From Cellvibrionaceae bacterium (GTDB lineage Bacteria; Pseudomonadota; Gammaproteobacteria; Pseudomonadales; Cellvibrionaceae), in assembly GCA_021151695.1 (NCBI GenBank), contig JAGKWU010000013.1, positions 1-64,000 of the forward strand: a DNA stretch of 64,000 nucleotides. The letters run 5' to 3'. The notes under the pieces are model-generated. The model was given only the letters and a program-made list of their open reading frames with translations, was not told the origin of the DNA and did no database searches. The translations under genes were made by a program, and so were the position numbers. Positions within the stretch are counted from its first letter, which is position 1. The number at the start of each line of letters is the position of its first letter. Positions 7,794-17,675 of this stretch are shown here, in pieces.

Positions 7794-10700
7794 ATGGACA
7801 TTACCAAACTCGGCCACGTTTTGCCACGCGCACACTACTGGCTGCTATTAGCCATTATATTCAATTGTGTTTTCTTCGCCTCGGCGACACAGGCCTTTCA
7901 ACTGGTTACCTCCTCAACGGCTACACGCTCAGGCGCAAGCACACTTGATGGCAGCAATGTTGCTGGAAATATTTATGTATTTATCGACTTAAATACGGGC
8001 ATAAAATCGGCGCGCTTTTACGTAGATGGCAATCTGGTGCAAACAGAAGGTGCTGCGCCCTGGGATCTCGCGGGAACTGAAACCAACAACAATAGCAAAC
8101 CCTATAACACCAAACAGTTAAACGATGGCGCACACCAAATCAGCGCTAACCTCACGCTCAGCAACAACAGCACCCAAACACTTTCGGCCAGTATCACGGT
8201 AAGCAACTTGGTGCTTTCGCTCAGTGCCAACCCCAACAGCCTGAGTGCGACCCTCTATAGTAAAACCTCGGTTAGTCGCGCGTTGACTGTTCAAACATCT
8301 GACGGTAGCGCCCAGCAAATCACGTTGCTCAGCAACCAACCTTGGTTGAGTTTTAGTAATAGCTCCGGGCCTGCGCCCTTTAATACCAGCGCGATTCTCG
8401 ATGCGAGCCAATTGAGCGATGGCAATTACACCGCAAGCATTACTGCCAAGGCCGCCGGTTTTCCGGATATCACCATTCCTGTCAGCTTGAGTTTGCAGCC
8501 CGCAAACACAAATTATGGTTTGTTGATATCCACCAATGCCAATCGCGGCAGTGCCAGCGCGCTAAACGGGCAACAATTGGCCGGCCCAATTTATATTTAT
8601 CTCTGGCCGGAAACCAACGTAAAACAAGTGCGGTTTTTTATTGATAATCCCACGCTGAGTGGCAACCCCTTTCATATTGAGACAGGCAAACCTTTCGACC
8701 TGGCGGGTACAGCAGCGGATGGAAAAGCAATTGCTTTTGATACTGCCAGCCTGAGTGACGGCACTCACAGCATTAATGCCGAACTGACATTTGTAGATAA
8801 CAGCCTGGGCTTTAGCAGTGGTAACTTCAACGTTGGCCAACCACAAACTTTTTCAGCCAATCCCCAAAGCCCAAGCTTCACGCTTACGCAACCCAACACC
8901 CAGGCACAACTTACGTTAACGGTGAGTTACTCCGGCAACGCCAACAAGATGTACAACATTTTTTCGGATCAGCCCTGGCTGAAGGTGGAGCCGGGTATGA
9001 ATGTCACTCCCGCCAGCCATACCCTCAGTGTGGATGCAGGCCAATTACAGCCCGGCAATTACACAGCCAACCTGAGCATCATTGGCGAACAGACATTGAT
9101 AGTGCCAGTCACATTCACCTATAACGCGCAGAGTGCGACCTACGCGCTTAAAGTGAGCAGCCTGGCGAATCGCACGAGCCCAAGCGCCCTGGCGGGCAGT
9201 TTATTAAAAGGCAATGCCTATATTTATTTACTGCCCGAGGCCGGCCTTAAGTCAGTGGCCTTTTATCTCGACCGGCAACCCCAGGGCACTGCCGACAAGC
9301 TTGAGACAACGGCGCCATTCGACTTTGCAGGCACAGCGACCAATAACAGTGCCCAGCCCTACAACACCAGTACGCTCAGCGATGGAAGCCACTACATGAG
9401 CGCCAAGGTTACTCGCAGTGATAACAGCAGCGAGATAGTCCAGGCTACTTTCCAGGTCAACAACAATCCCTTTAACTTTGTCTTTACCCCCAGCAGCCTG
9501 TCCGCCAGCTTGCGCAACGACCATGCACCTGTGAGCTACAACCTCAATCTGGGTGTAGATACCAATAGCATCACGCCGGACTTCAGCATTACCAGCAACG
9601 TGCCCTGGGCGAGCGTCACCCCTACTTCCGGCCAGGCACCGAGCGACCTGCAAGTGACTTTCATCCCCAGCGCCATGCAAGCCGGTGATTACCAGGGATT
9701 GCTGACCGTCACCAGCAGCCAGCTGGGCAACAAAACCCTGCCGCTCAATTTAACCGTGACTGACAACCAGCCCAGGTTACTGGCCAATCCAGACAGCATT
9801 GCAGTCACCCATTTTCCAGATTCGGGCCTGCATACGGCGTCTTTCAATCTGGCCACCAACGACGACAGCCACGTTATCTTTACCGCCGCCAGCGATCAAC
9901 CCTGGCTGACCCTTGGCACAAACTCCGGCACCACACCGCAAACCATCAGCTATTCCATCAATACCCAGGCAATGACGGCAGGCAACCATCTTGCCCATAT
10001 CACCCTCAGCGCCAGTGGCTATCCAGACCTGCAACTGGCAGTGAGCCTGACCATCAGCAATACCGACGCCTGCGCACCGGTGATCTGCCAACAAATTCGC
10101 GTGGGTGTGCCCTATCTGCTGGAGTTCGATCGCGATATGGGCCATGTACTGGATGCCGCCGGCCTGGGGACAGGCTTTACCTACCTGATGCCATCCACCA
10201 ACGCCAATCTCTACACCCCCGCCAATATCCATCTGGATAGCGCCGCGGGCGTGCTGCGCCTGCAAACCACAGCGGGCATTCCCTATCTGGCCAACAACAA
10301 CCACACCAATGTATTGGGCATAGGCTTTGCCGGCCCCAACCAGATTGCCCGTATCACCACCCAGCTGAACCATCCTGCGAAAGGTACCGCTAAAGCCGAG
10401 CAGGCCGGGCTCTGGTTTGGGGTGAACGAGGACAATTACGTCAAGCTGGTATACGAGTCAGCTTCGCCCCAACCGCTGGTGGAGATGACTTATGAAAAAG
10501 CGGGGGCGGTGGTCAAATCCTTTACCAAAACCGCAGGGGATATCAGCAGCGGGAAATTGCAATTGGAGCTGGTGGCCAATCCGGGCACTGGCATGGTGAC
10601 TGCTTCCTACTCAATCAACAGCGGCACACCTGTGAGCTTGGGAACAGTGGCCGTGGACCCGGACCTGTTCAGCTTTGATGCTGCCGGGATTGATCCATTG

Positions 10701-12878
10701 ATAGGCACACGCAGCTTTACCGGAGTGATGGCCACCCATCGCAATGCCACTAGTCCACTCACCTTTGAGTTTGAATATTTCCGTATAGAAGCAGTCCCTC
10801 AAGATGCTTCAGCGGCACCGGTCAATTTCACCCGCAGCTCCCATCCCATCAGCTATCCGACCAACATGGCCTGGGCGCCAGACGGTAAGCTCTATGTGAC
10901 CGAAATGCTCGGCACCATCCACGCCATTACCTACGACGCCAACCTGAATGTGGTGAGCGACACACCCATTACCAGCCTGATAGATTCCCTGGGGCAGCGG
11001 CTGACATTGGGGATAGCGGTACATCAGGATGATCCACAAGACCCCAACAATTACTCCCTCTGGCTCAGCTCTTCCAGCCCCTCACTGGACCATGGCGTGG
11101 CCAACTCCAGTGAAATCACCCGCTTGTCCGGCCCGGGTTTTGCGACTGTGGAGCACATCATCACCGGCTTGCCCCGCGCCATCGCCAACCATGCGCTCAA
11201 CAGCATCCACTTCGGGCCAGATAATCGCCTGTACATAGCCGTCGGCGGCAATACCGGTGCCGGTGCGCCCGTGAATGTAGCGACTGAGTTTGGCGACCGG
11301 GAGGAACAACCACTCACCGCAGCATTGTTGGTTGCCGATGTATTTGCCACAGGTTTCGACGGCAGCTGCGCCAACAACCTCAATATCTACGGCCCCGCGC
11401 CCTGTGACGTAGTGCCCTATGCCACCGGCCTGCGCAACAGCTACGACTTCACTTTCCATTCCAACGGTGAACTCTATGCAACCGACAATGGGCTGGGTGT
11501 GACAGGCGCCTTCCCCCACTCGCCTATTCCTGACTGCAGTGGCCTATCCAACCCAACGCCCGTCAGCCAGGGCGGCAATAATCCGGGCTCGCAGGACGAC
11601 CTCTTGGTGCGCGTGCTCCATGGCAAGTACTACGGCCATCCCAATCCATCGCGCAACGAATGCGTGTTCAAAGATGGCCACTACCAGGGGGTGTCGCCTC
11701 TGCCCAATTACGAACCGCCCATGGCTTCGCCCGGTCGCAACGCGTCAGCCGATGGGATTATCGAATACACCTCCAACCGCGCCTGCGGCAAACTCAAGGG
11801 CAACCTGCTGATCAGTCGCTACTCCCTGGGCGACGACATATTGCGGGTACAACTCTCGCCCGATGGCAAAACCGTAATAGCGCAGGACACATTGATTAAC
11901 GGTTTTAACGATCCACTCACCGTCACCGAGCATCAGGGCAACCTGTTCGTCGCAGAATTAGGCGGAGGGCAACTCACCGCGCTCAAACCCCAACCACTCA
12001 ACTGCTGGCTAGATGCGCAGGCCATGCCACTGGCGCTACAGGGCGCCGGTAGCACCACCGCCAACGGCAGGCTCTACAGCGTCGGCGGGCTTACCTCCAG
12101 CGGCCTCTTGCGCGATACCTACAGCTTCAATGGCAGCAGCTGGGTAAAACTGGCCGATAAACCGGGAACACCATTGGAAAGCCCGGCCATGGTTAGCAAT
12201 GGCAGCGCTATTTATCTGATGGGAGGCTTCAGCGCTCATCAAAGCGGCTCACTGAATGAAATGTGGCGCTACGACATCGCCAATGACAGCTGGTCCGCCA
12301 TGCCCAATTTGCCGGCGGCCCTGGGCAGCGCCAGTGCCCAACTTATCAACGGAAAAATCTACCTGTCCGGCGGACTGGATAGTACCGGTGCCTCGCGCGC
12401 CAGCCTCTATATTTTTGATACAGCCAGCAACAGCTGGAGCAGCGGAGCCGCCATGAGCAATTCACGTGACTCTGCAGGGGCGGCGGTCATTAGCGGAAAA
12501 CTCTACATCTTCGGTGGGCGCCAACGTTTGGCTGATGGGACGGTTGTGAGCGAAGCGCAAACCAGTGTCGAGACCTACAACCCGCAAACCGACAGCTGGA
12601 GCAACGCGGCCACTATGCCGCGCGGACGTCGCGCTTTTGCACTGGGACAATTTAATAATCACCTGCAAATTATCGGGGGCGAAAACGGCAACCGGTTGTT
12701 CAGCGAAGTGGACGACTACAACCCTGCAACCAACAGCTGGAGCCAATTGGATAACAGCAACGCCATGCGGCAAGGCGCGAGCTACGGCACGCTGAATAAT
12801 CTGGTGATCATCAGTGGCGGCAGCGACACCACAGGCATATCACCCAAAAACACCACGCAAACCTTTACTGTGAATTGA
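7794..12878 (+). CDS. Large secreted multidomain protein: Ig-like/BACON repeats, lectin-like, sorbosone-dehydrogenase-like, Kelch
   Basis: A 1694-residue predicted secreted protein with a signal peptide (about 1-34, hydrophobic core LLLAIIFNCVFF). Three copies of an Ig-like module follow (about 35-138, 239-349, 450-557), sharing ARFYVDG/VRFFIDN/VAFYLDR, then DLAGT or DFAGT, then LSDG-H. They alternate with four BACON-like modules with a QPWL or VPWA motif. Residues about 760-1000 form a concanavalin-like fold. Residues about 1015-1400 resemble a glucose/sorbosone dehydrogenase propeller (WAPDGKLYVTEM, GLRNSYDF). The C-terminal 280 residues are Kelch repeats. The most likely role is carbohydrate binding or oxidation at the cell surface, but no catalytic residues are proven. 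The ATG at 7794 precedes the signal peptide. Confidence 0.7.
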   Translation: MDITKLGHVLPRAHYWLLLAIIFNCVFFASATQAFQLVTSSTATRSGASTLDGSNVAGNIYVFIDLNTGIKSARFYVDGNLVQTEGAAPWDLAGTETNNNSKPYNTKQLNDGAHQISANLTLSNNSTQTLSASITVSNLVLSLSANPNSLSATLYSKTSVSRALTVQTSDGSAQQITLLSNQPWLSFSNSSGPAPFNTSAILDASQLSDGNYTASITAKAAGFPDITIPVSLSLQPANTNYGLLISTNANRGSASALNGQQLAGPIYIYLWPETNVKQVRFFIDNPTLSGNPFHIETGKPFDLAGTAADGKAIAFDTASLSDGTHSINAELTFVDNSLGFSSGNFNVGQPQTFSANPQSPSFTLTQPNTQAQLTLTVSYSGNANKMYNIFSDQPWLKVEPGMNVTPASHTLSVDAGQLQPGNYTANLSIIGEQTLIVPVTFTYNAQSATYALKVSSLANRTSPSALAGSLLKGNAYIYLLPEAGLKSVAFYLDRQPQGTADKLETTAPFDFAGTATNNSAQPYNTSTLSDGSHYMSAKVTRSDNSSEIVQATFQVNNNPFNFVFTPSSLSASLRNDHAPVSYNLNLGVDTNSITPDFSITSNVPWASVTPTSGQAPSDLQVTFIPSAMQAGDYQGLLTVTSSQLGNKTLPLNLTVTDNQPRLLANPDSIAVTHFPDSGLHTASFNLATNDDSHVIFTAASDQPWLTLGTNSGTTPQTISYSINTQAMTAGNHLAHITLSASGYPDLQLAVSLTISNTDACAPVICQQIRVGVPYLLEFDRDMGHVLDAAGLGTGFTYLMPSTNANLYTPANIHLDSAAGVLRLQTTAGIPYLANNNHTNVLGIGFAGPNQIARITTQLNHPAKGTAKAEQAGLWFGVNEDNYVKLVYESASPQPLVEMTYEKAGAVVKSFTKTAGDISSGKLQLELVANPGTGMVTASYSINSGTPVSLGTVAVDPDLFSFDAAGIDPLIGTRSFTGVMATHRNATSPLTFEFEYFRIEAVPQDASAAPVNFTRSSHPISYPTNMAWAPDGKLYVTEMLGTIHAITYDANLNVVSDTPITSLIDSLGQRLTLGIAVHQDDPQDPNNYSLWLSSSSPSLDHGVANSSEITRLSGPGFATVEHIITGLPRAIANHALNSIHFGPDNRLYIAVGGNTGAGAPVNVATEFGDREEQPLTAALLVADVFATGFDGSCANNLNIYGPAPCDVVPYATGLRNSYDFTFHSNGELYATDNGLGVTGAFPHSPIPDCSGLSNPTPVSQGGNNPGSQDDLLVRVLHGKYYGHPNPSRNECVFKDGHYQGVSPLPNYEPPMASPGRNASADGIIEYTSNRACGKLKGNLLISRYSLGDDILRVQLSPDGKTVIAQDTLINGFNDPLTVTEHQGNLFVAELGGGQLTALKPQPLNCWLDAQAMPLALQGAGSTTANGRLYSVGGLTSSGLLRDTYSFNGSSWVKLADKPGTPLESPAMVSNGSAIYLMGGFSAHQSGSLNEMWRYDIANDSWSAMPNLPAALGSASAQLINGKIYLSGGLDSTGASRASLYIFDTASNSWSSGAAMSNSRDSAGAAVISGKLYIFGGRQRLADGTVVSEAQTSVETYNPQTDSWSNAATMPRGRRAFALGQFNNHLQIIGGENGNRLFSEVDDYNPATNSWSQLDNSNAMRQGASYGTLNNLVIISGGSDTTGISPKNTTQTFTVN

Positions 12879-12894
12879 CAGGCGATAAATTGAG

Positions 12895-12930
12895 AACAAA
12901 AAAATCCCCCGGCTAACAGGGGATTTTTTT
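12895..12930. terminator. Bidirectional terminator
   Basis: AAAAAAATCCCC pairs with GGGGATTTTTTT around a CGGCTAACA loop, with A and T tracts on either side. It sits between the convergent large secreted protein gene and the TMEM175-like gene and can serve both. Confidence 0.85.
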
Positions 12931-13513
12931 AATGCGCAGAATGATCCATCACCTTTTCGATGCGCCTGTCTGGCACCAACCACATAAGTGCTACAGCCAC
13001 ATACAACAACTGCGAAACAATACCGTAGTGAAATGCCAGCACTATGGCCAGTGCGTACACCACGACCGAAATATTGCCTTTGAAATCGCGCCCTATGGCT
13101 TTTGCCAGCAGAGAATCATCGCCCTCAGTGGCAATAATGGAGCGCGCAAGTATCCAATAAGCAATGCCAGCCATCATCAACACGCCGCCATAAAGCGCCG
13201 TGGGTAAAGGCGCAAAATGATTTTCACCCATCCAGCCAGTGACAAAAGGCAGCAGCGACAACCAGAACAACAAATGCAAATTCGCCCAGAGCACGCCACC
13301 ACTGACATGCTTGACCGTGTGCAACATATGGTGATGGTTATTCCAGTAAATCCCCACGTAAATAAAACTCAGCACATAACTTAAAAACACCGGCAACAAT
13401 TGGCTGAGCGTGGCCCAATCCGCACCGTGCGGCACTTTTAATTCCAACACCATAATCGTAATGATGATCGCAAGCACACCATCGCTAAAAGCTTCTAAAC
13501 GCGTTTTTCCCAT
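12929..13513 (-). CDS. TMEM175/DUF1211-family potassium-channel-like protein
   Basis: A 194-residue integral membrane protein with about six hydrophobic helices. The first helix carries the family signature FSDG followed by VLAIIITIMVLEL (FSD motif at residues 9-11), which lines the potassium pore in prokaryotic TMEM175 channels. A His-rich loop NNHHHMLH (about 74-81) is also typical of DUF1211. The ATG at 13513 places the FSD motif at the usual distance; the longer frame upstream is not family-like. It is a stand-alone gene ending in a shared terminator. Channel activity is inferred from the family. Confidence 0.82.
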   Translation of the reverse strand: MGKTRLEAFSDGVLAIIITIMVLELKVPHGADWATLSQLLPVFLSYVLSFIYVGIYWNNHHHMLHTVKHVSGGVLWANLHLLFWLSLLPFVTGWMGENHFAPLPTALYGGVLMMAGIAYWILARSIIATEGDDSLLAKAIGRDFKGNISVVVYALAIVLAFHYGIVSQLLYVAVALMWLVPDRRIEKVMDHSAH

Positions 13514-13587
13514 GACACAACTCCGTGATTGATGGCGGGATTTTAGGAGAGCTGGTACAAATTGCAATACAACGGTGTAACCCTGAC

Positions 13588-14148
13588 TTAGGTAAACTTC
13601 CGGCTGACAAACAGCGAGCCCGCGAGGCCAAAACGCCATGGCAAATCCACAGCCTTGGAAATACCTATGCGCGGACCACAAATCACATCAACGGGTTTCA
13701 ACGAGGGAATTAATTCGAAGGGAGGTTCATTCAATGGCATGCCGTTGAATGCGTGAATGATGGCCAATGCCTCACCCACTTTGCCAGGGCCGGAGCAAAG
13801 GCCGCGCACATCTTTAATGCCACGTCGCTCGTGCATGGTTTGCAAACCAATAATGGGCTCAATTGCACGAATCAATACACCCGCACCATGCCCTTCATTT
13901 TCACACACAAAATTCAAACACCAGTGAATGCCGTAGGAGCGATAAACATAAGCGCGCCCCGGCGGACCAAACATGGAGGCGTTGCGTGGCGTTTTGCCGA
14001 CAAAAGTGTGCGATGCCGGCTCGCTTTGGTCGTAGGCTTCGGTCTCTACGATAATGCCGCCAATACCATTCACGGTAAAAGTTGCGCCTATCAATTGGCG
14101 GGCAACTATATGCGAAGGTGCAAAAAAATCTAGCACGGATATTTTCAT
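13588..14148 (-). CDS. DNA-3-methyladenine glycosylase (AAG/MPG family)
   Basis: A 186-residue base-excision repair enzyme that removes alkylated purines such as 3-methyladenine. Family motifs are IIVETEAYDQSEPASHTF (about 33-50, containing the catalytic Glu), GPPGRAYVYRSYGIHWCLNFV and the late GPRIGISKA. The length is normal for bacterial members. The ATG at 14148 (MKISVLDFF) is preceded by AAGAGTGG and is preferred to a TTG two codons upstream. Neighbouring genes do not suggest an operon. Confidence 0.9.
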   Translation of the reverse strand: MKISVLDFFAPSHIVARQLIGATFTVNGIGGIIVETEAYDQSEPASHTFVGKTPRNASMFGPPGRAYVYRSYGIHWCLNFVCENEGHGAGVLIRAIEPIIGLQTMHERRGIKDVRGLCSGPGKVGEALAIIHAFNGMPLNEPPFELIPSLKPVDVICGPRIGISKAVDLPWRFGLAGSLFVSRKFT

Positions 14149-14305
14149 CAGCAACCACTCTTACGAATTCACTAACTCTTGCAGCAGTTTCATATGTGCG
14201 ATCGAAACAAACATTTCACCAATTTTTTCAATATCCTGCTGCTGTTACGCAATCAGCCATTAGAAATATCGCGGCCCTTCACGCCATTTTATTCGAGCCT
14301 GAGTG

Positions 14306-15346
14306 TCAGGAACCCCCACTTTTTATCGTTATATGTTGTTGAACCACTTTTGCCAACTCAATTGCAGACAAAGGCCCACAACCTTCCGCCTGGTTGCTCA
14401 AGGTAACGTAAACATTCTGGCCAGCCTTGGCTGTGCCGGCGATAACTTTTGCCAAGGCCGCTCGCGTCTCAACATCTGGATCTTGCATTTGATTAAAAGG
14501 CGAATACAGCTGCTGGGCATCCTCATAACCATATGCGCCGTGCAGGGGGTTAAGGTTCCAGCGGCACACGAGCGGGCCAGGCCAGAGCGCACGAAGAATG
14601 GGTAACTGCTCAACGATAGGTGGCATTTTTGCATGTAACCCCATGCAATAGGTTGCGCCTGTGTCGCGAAGAGCTTGCACAAATTGCGGCGTAAGCCACT
14701 CCCTATCGCGCACCTCCACCGCAACGACACCATCCGGCGCTATCTGACCGAATTCAGGAATTGCGCTTAGCAATTGATGCAGGCGATTGATCAGCTCCGG
14801 CATGCGCGACAACCAGCTGGTGGGCAGTGGGCTGATTTGAAAGACCAAGGCGCCGAGCCTGTGACCCAAGCCCTCCAGTGCTGGTTCGACGAACATTTGC
14901 ACCGCCTCAGCTGCATTTAAAAAATGGGCGTTGGTCCGCATGCCGCGACCGGATTCATCGCGAATCAATGCATCGGTGATCAGACTCGGGGCTTTCACGA
15001 CAAAACGAAAATCCTGATCCACCTGCGAGGCATATTCCGCAAACTGCGCAACATTCAACGGGCGATAAAAACTGCGATCAATACTCACTGTGCGAAACAG
15101 TGGATGTTTGCAGTAAGCCGTTAAGCCATAGCGGGACAAATTCGTTTCCGGATATTCGCGATCCCACACCAGCCCCGCCCAGCCGGGATAACTCCAGGAT
15201 GAAGTGCCCAGTCGTAAATGCGCGGGCAGAGTTTGCGCCAGATCAATGAGCGTCTGATCTGGAATAAATGGCTCCACTGCTTTGCTGGATTTTTTGATCG
15301 GTTTGGCGGCACCATCTTCAGATTCGCCAAACAATGAGTTTTGCAT
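14306..15346 (-). CDS. DUF72 (YecE-like) protein
   Basis: A 346-residue protein of the DUF72 family, TIM-barrel-like proteins of unknown biochemical function. Characteristic strings are LRLGTSSWSYPGW (about 47-59), YCKHPLFRTVSIDRSFYRP, FRFVVKAP and the C-terminal VYVTLSNQAEGCGP. The ATG at 15346 is preferred to a TTG two codons upstream. It is separated from ilvH by a bidirectional terminator, so it is probably transcribed on its own. No partner is apparent nearby. Confidence 0.85.
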   Translation of the reverse strand: MQNSLFGESEDGAAKPIKKSSKAVEPFIPDQTLIDLAQTLPAHLRLGTSSWSYPGWAGLVWDREYPETNLSRYGLTAYCKHPLFRTVSIDRSFYRPLNVAQFAEYASQVDQDFRFVVKAPSLITDALIRDESGRGMRTNAHFLNAAEAVQMFVEPALEGLGHRLGALVFQISPLPTSWLSRMPELINRLHQLLSAIPEFGQIAPDGVVAVEVRDREWLTPQFVQALRDTGATYCMGLHAKMPPIVEQLPILRALWPGPLVCRWNLNPLHGAYGYEDAQQLYSPFNQMQDPDVETRAALAKVIAGTAKAGQNVYVTLSNQAEGCGPLSAIELAKVVQQHITIKSGGS

Positions 15347-15375
15347 TCTCAATAGCCCATTAAATTCGTAGCAAC

Positions 15376-15412
15376 AAAAAAGGCCAACAGCGGGAAGACT
15401 GTTGGCCTTTTT
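15376..15412. terminator. Bidirectional terminator after ilvH
   Basis: AAAAAAGGCCAACAG (15376-15390) and CTGTTGGCCTTTTT (15399-15412) form a strong stem with A/T tails. It follows the ilvH stop by 17 bp on the minus strand. Confidence 0.9.
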
Positions 15413-15429
15413 ATATCAATCACGAGAAA

Positions 15430-15921
15430 TTACAAACTCAGCACTTTCTCGCCGCGCGAAATACCACTCACACCCGAGCGCACCACTTCGATAATCGCTG
15501 CATCGCCAACGGCTTGTAGGAAAGCATCAAGCTTATCGCTCGCGCCAGTAATCTGAATGGTGTAGAGCGAGCTGGTGACGTCGATGATTTGGCCGCGGAA
15601 AATATCCACGCAGCGCTTCACCTCGGCGCGCTGGGCGCCGGAGGCTTTGACTTTTATCAGCATCAGTTCGCGCTCAATGTGCGCGCCTTCGGTCAGATCA
15701 ACCAGCTTCACCACATCAATTAATTTGTTGAGGTGCTTGGTGATTTGCTCGATTTTGTGGTCGTCACCAATGGTCGTCAGCGTCAGGCGCGACAGAGTCG
15801 CATCTTCCGTTGGCGCTACTGTCAGGCTCTCGATGTTGTAGCCGCGCTGGGAGAACAAACCCACCACACGAGACAACGCACCCGGGGCGTTTTCCATCAG
15901 AACAGAAATAATTCTTCTCAT
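15430..15921 (-). CDS. ilvH: Acetolactate synthase small (regulatory) subunit
   Basis: A 163-residue regulatory subunit that binds valine and activates the large subunit. The N-terminal ACT domain reads MENAPGALSRVVGLFSQRGYNIESL (split here: MENAPGALSRVVGLF then SQRGYNIESL), followed by VAPTEDATLSRLTL. The second ACT-like half ends SGVSGISRGEKVL, typical of IlvH/IlvN. It is translated right after ilvI (11-bp gap), so the two form one transcript ending at the terminator just downstream. Confidence 0.97.
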   Translation of the reverse strand: MRRIISVLMENAPGALSRVVGLFSQRGYNIESLTVAPTEDATLSRLTLTTIGDDHKIEQITKHLNKLIDVVKLVDLTEGAHIERELMLIKVKASGAQRAEVKRCVDIFRGQIIDVTSSLYTIQITGASDKLDAFLQAVGDAAIIEVVRSGVSGISRGEKVLSL

Positions 15922-15932
15922 ATTTTTGCTCC

Positions 15933-17675
15933 TTAGGTCCGCTCGGTTTTACTTAACAACATATCGCGCATTGAGCCGTTAGGCGCAACTTGCATCGGGT
16001 AAACGTGCTCTGATTGGTCAACCATAATGTCCATAAACACTACGCGATCTTTCAGCGCAAAACATTCTTCCAGCTTCGCTTTCAAATCAGCCTTTTTAGT
16101 TACACGAATACCAACGTGACCGTAAGCTTCGGCAAGTTTGATGAAGTCTGGCAATGAGTCTTCATACAAGCTTTCGGCGTAGCGGCTGGAGTACTGCATA
16201 TCCTGCCATTGGCGAACCATGCCGAGAGCTTGGTTGTTCAAGCAGATAATTTTTACCGGCAAATGGTATTGCGTGCAGCAGGACAATTCCTGGATACACA
16301 TCTGGATCGAACCTTCACCCGTTACACACACAACGGTCGCATCGCGATGCGCCATCTGCACACCCATTGCCGCAGGCAAACCAAAGCCCATGGTGCCCAG
16401 ACCACCGGAGTTGATCCAACGGCGCGGTTTATCAAATTGATAATACTGCGCAGTAAACATCTGGTGCTGGCCCACGTCGGAGGTTACGTAAGCATCACCT
16501 TTGGTGACTTCCCAAACGGCTTTGATCACATCTTGCGGTTTGATCACGTCGCTTTCAGTGTCGTAACGCGGCTTGCTGTACAAACCGTGACGCTCACGCC
16601 ATTCATTAATTTGCTTCCACCAGGCCGCAATCGCTTCTGCATCCGGCTTCTCGTTGGACTCTTTGATCAGCGCAAGCATATCGGTCAATACGCTTTCTAC
16701 TGAACCAACGATAGGCACATCCGCAACCACGGTTTTGGAGATAGACGCAGGGTCGATGTCCACGTGGATAATTTTTGCATTGGGGCAGAACTTGCTCACA
16801 GTGTTAGTCACACGGTCATCAAAGCGCGCACCTATGGCAAGAATCACATCACTGTGGTGCATCGCCGTGTTAGCTTCGAAAGTACCGTGCATGCCGAGCA
16901 TGCCGAGGAAGCGCTTGCCAGTACCTGGGTAGGCTCCCAGCCCCATCAAGGTGTTGGTTACTGGATAGTCCAGCGTATCCACCAATTGCGTAAGCAGATG
17001 GGAAGCATTGCCCTGCACCACACCGCCGCCGGTGTAAATCATCGGACGCTTTGCGCCGAGCAGCAGTTGCACCGCTTTTTTGATCTGGCCAGCATGGCCG
17101 CGAGTTGCAGGCGTGTAAGAGCGCAGCTTCACTTTATCCGGGTAGGAGTAAGGGAAGGTATAGGCTGGATGCGTCAGGTCTTTAGGCACATCGATCACCA
17201 CCGGGCCGGGGCGACCGGTCGCGGCAATGTAATAAGCCTTTTTCACCGTTTCAGCGATTTCGCTTTGGTGTTTGATCATAAAGCTGTGCTTCACAATCGG
17301 GCGGGAGATACCCACCATGTCGGTTTCCTGGAAGGCATCTTCACCGATCAGATGGCTTTGCACCTGGCCGGAGATCACCACCATAGGAATAGAATCCATA
17401 TAGGCCGTCGCAATACCGGTAATGGCATTGGTCGCGCCTGGGCCAGAAGTCACCAGCACGGTACCCACTTTGCCGGTTGCACGAGAATAGCCATCGGCGG
17501 CGTGGGTAGCGGCTTGCTCGTGGCGAACTAGAATATGTTTAACGTCTTTTTGACGAAAGATGGCATCGTAAATATGCAGCGCAGCGCCGCCTGGATAGCC
17601 GAAAATGCACTCAACACCTTCGTCTTTCAGGGCGCGAATAAGCATATCTCCGCCGGAAAGCATTTCCACAATCAT
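15933..17675 (-). CDS. ilvI: Acetolactate synthase large (catalytic) subunit
   Basis: A 580-residue thiamine-diphosphate enzyme that condenses two pyruvates, or pyruvate with 2-oxobutyrate, as the first common step of branched-chain amino-acid synthesis. Motifs include FGYPGGAALHIYDA with the conserved Glu in VRHEQAATHAADGY, the FAD-binding middle domain, and the ThDP/Mg site GEGSIQMCIQE...NNQALGMVRQWQ. Two starts are possible, 17675 (MIVEMLSGG) and 17663 (MLSGGDML). AAAGGGG is almost abutting the first and about 12 bp from the second, so the internal one is credible. It forms an operon with ilvH. Confidence 0.97.
   Translation of the reverse strand: MIVEMLSGGDMLIRALKDEGVECIFGYPGGAALHIYDAIFRQKDVKHILVRHEQAATHAADGYSRATGKVGTVLVTSGPGATNAITGIATAYMDSIPMVVISGQVQSHLIGEDAFQETDMVGISRPIVKHSFMIKHQSEIAETVKKAYYIAATGRPGPVVIDVPKDLTHPAYTFPYSYPDKVKLRSYTPATRGHAGQIKKAVQLLLGAKRPMIYTGGGVVQGNASHLLTQLVDTLDYPVTNTLMGLGAYPGTGKRFLGMLGMHGTFEANTAMHHSDVILAIGARFDDRVTNTVSKFCPNAKIIHVDIDPASISKTVVADVPIVGSVESVLTDMLALIKESNEKPDAEAIAAWWKQINEWRERHGLYSKPRYDTESDVIKPQDVIKAVWEVTKGDAYVTSDVGQHQMFTAQYYQFDKPRRWINSGGLGTMGFGLPAAMGVQMAHRDATVVCVTGEGSIQMCIQELSCCTQYHLPVKIICLNNQALGMVRQWQDMQYSSRYAESLYEDSLPDFIKLAEAYGHVGIRVTKKADLKAKLEECFALKDRVVFMDIMVDQSEHVYPMQVAPNGSMRDMLLSKTERT

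Noticed and set aside
9252..10373. Long minus-strand frames (142 and 198 codons) inside the secreted giant gene
   Set aside because: They are antisense to a gene with clear repeats and a signal peptide and are Gly/Val-rich artefacts of its codon bias.
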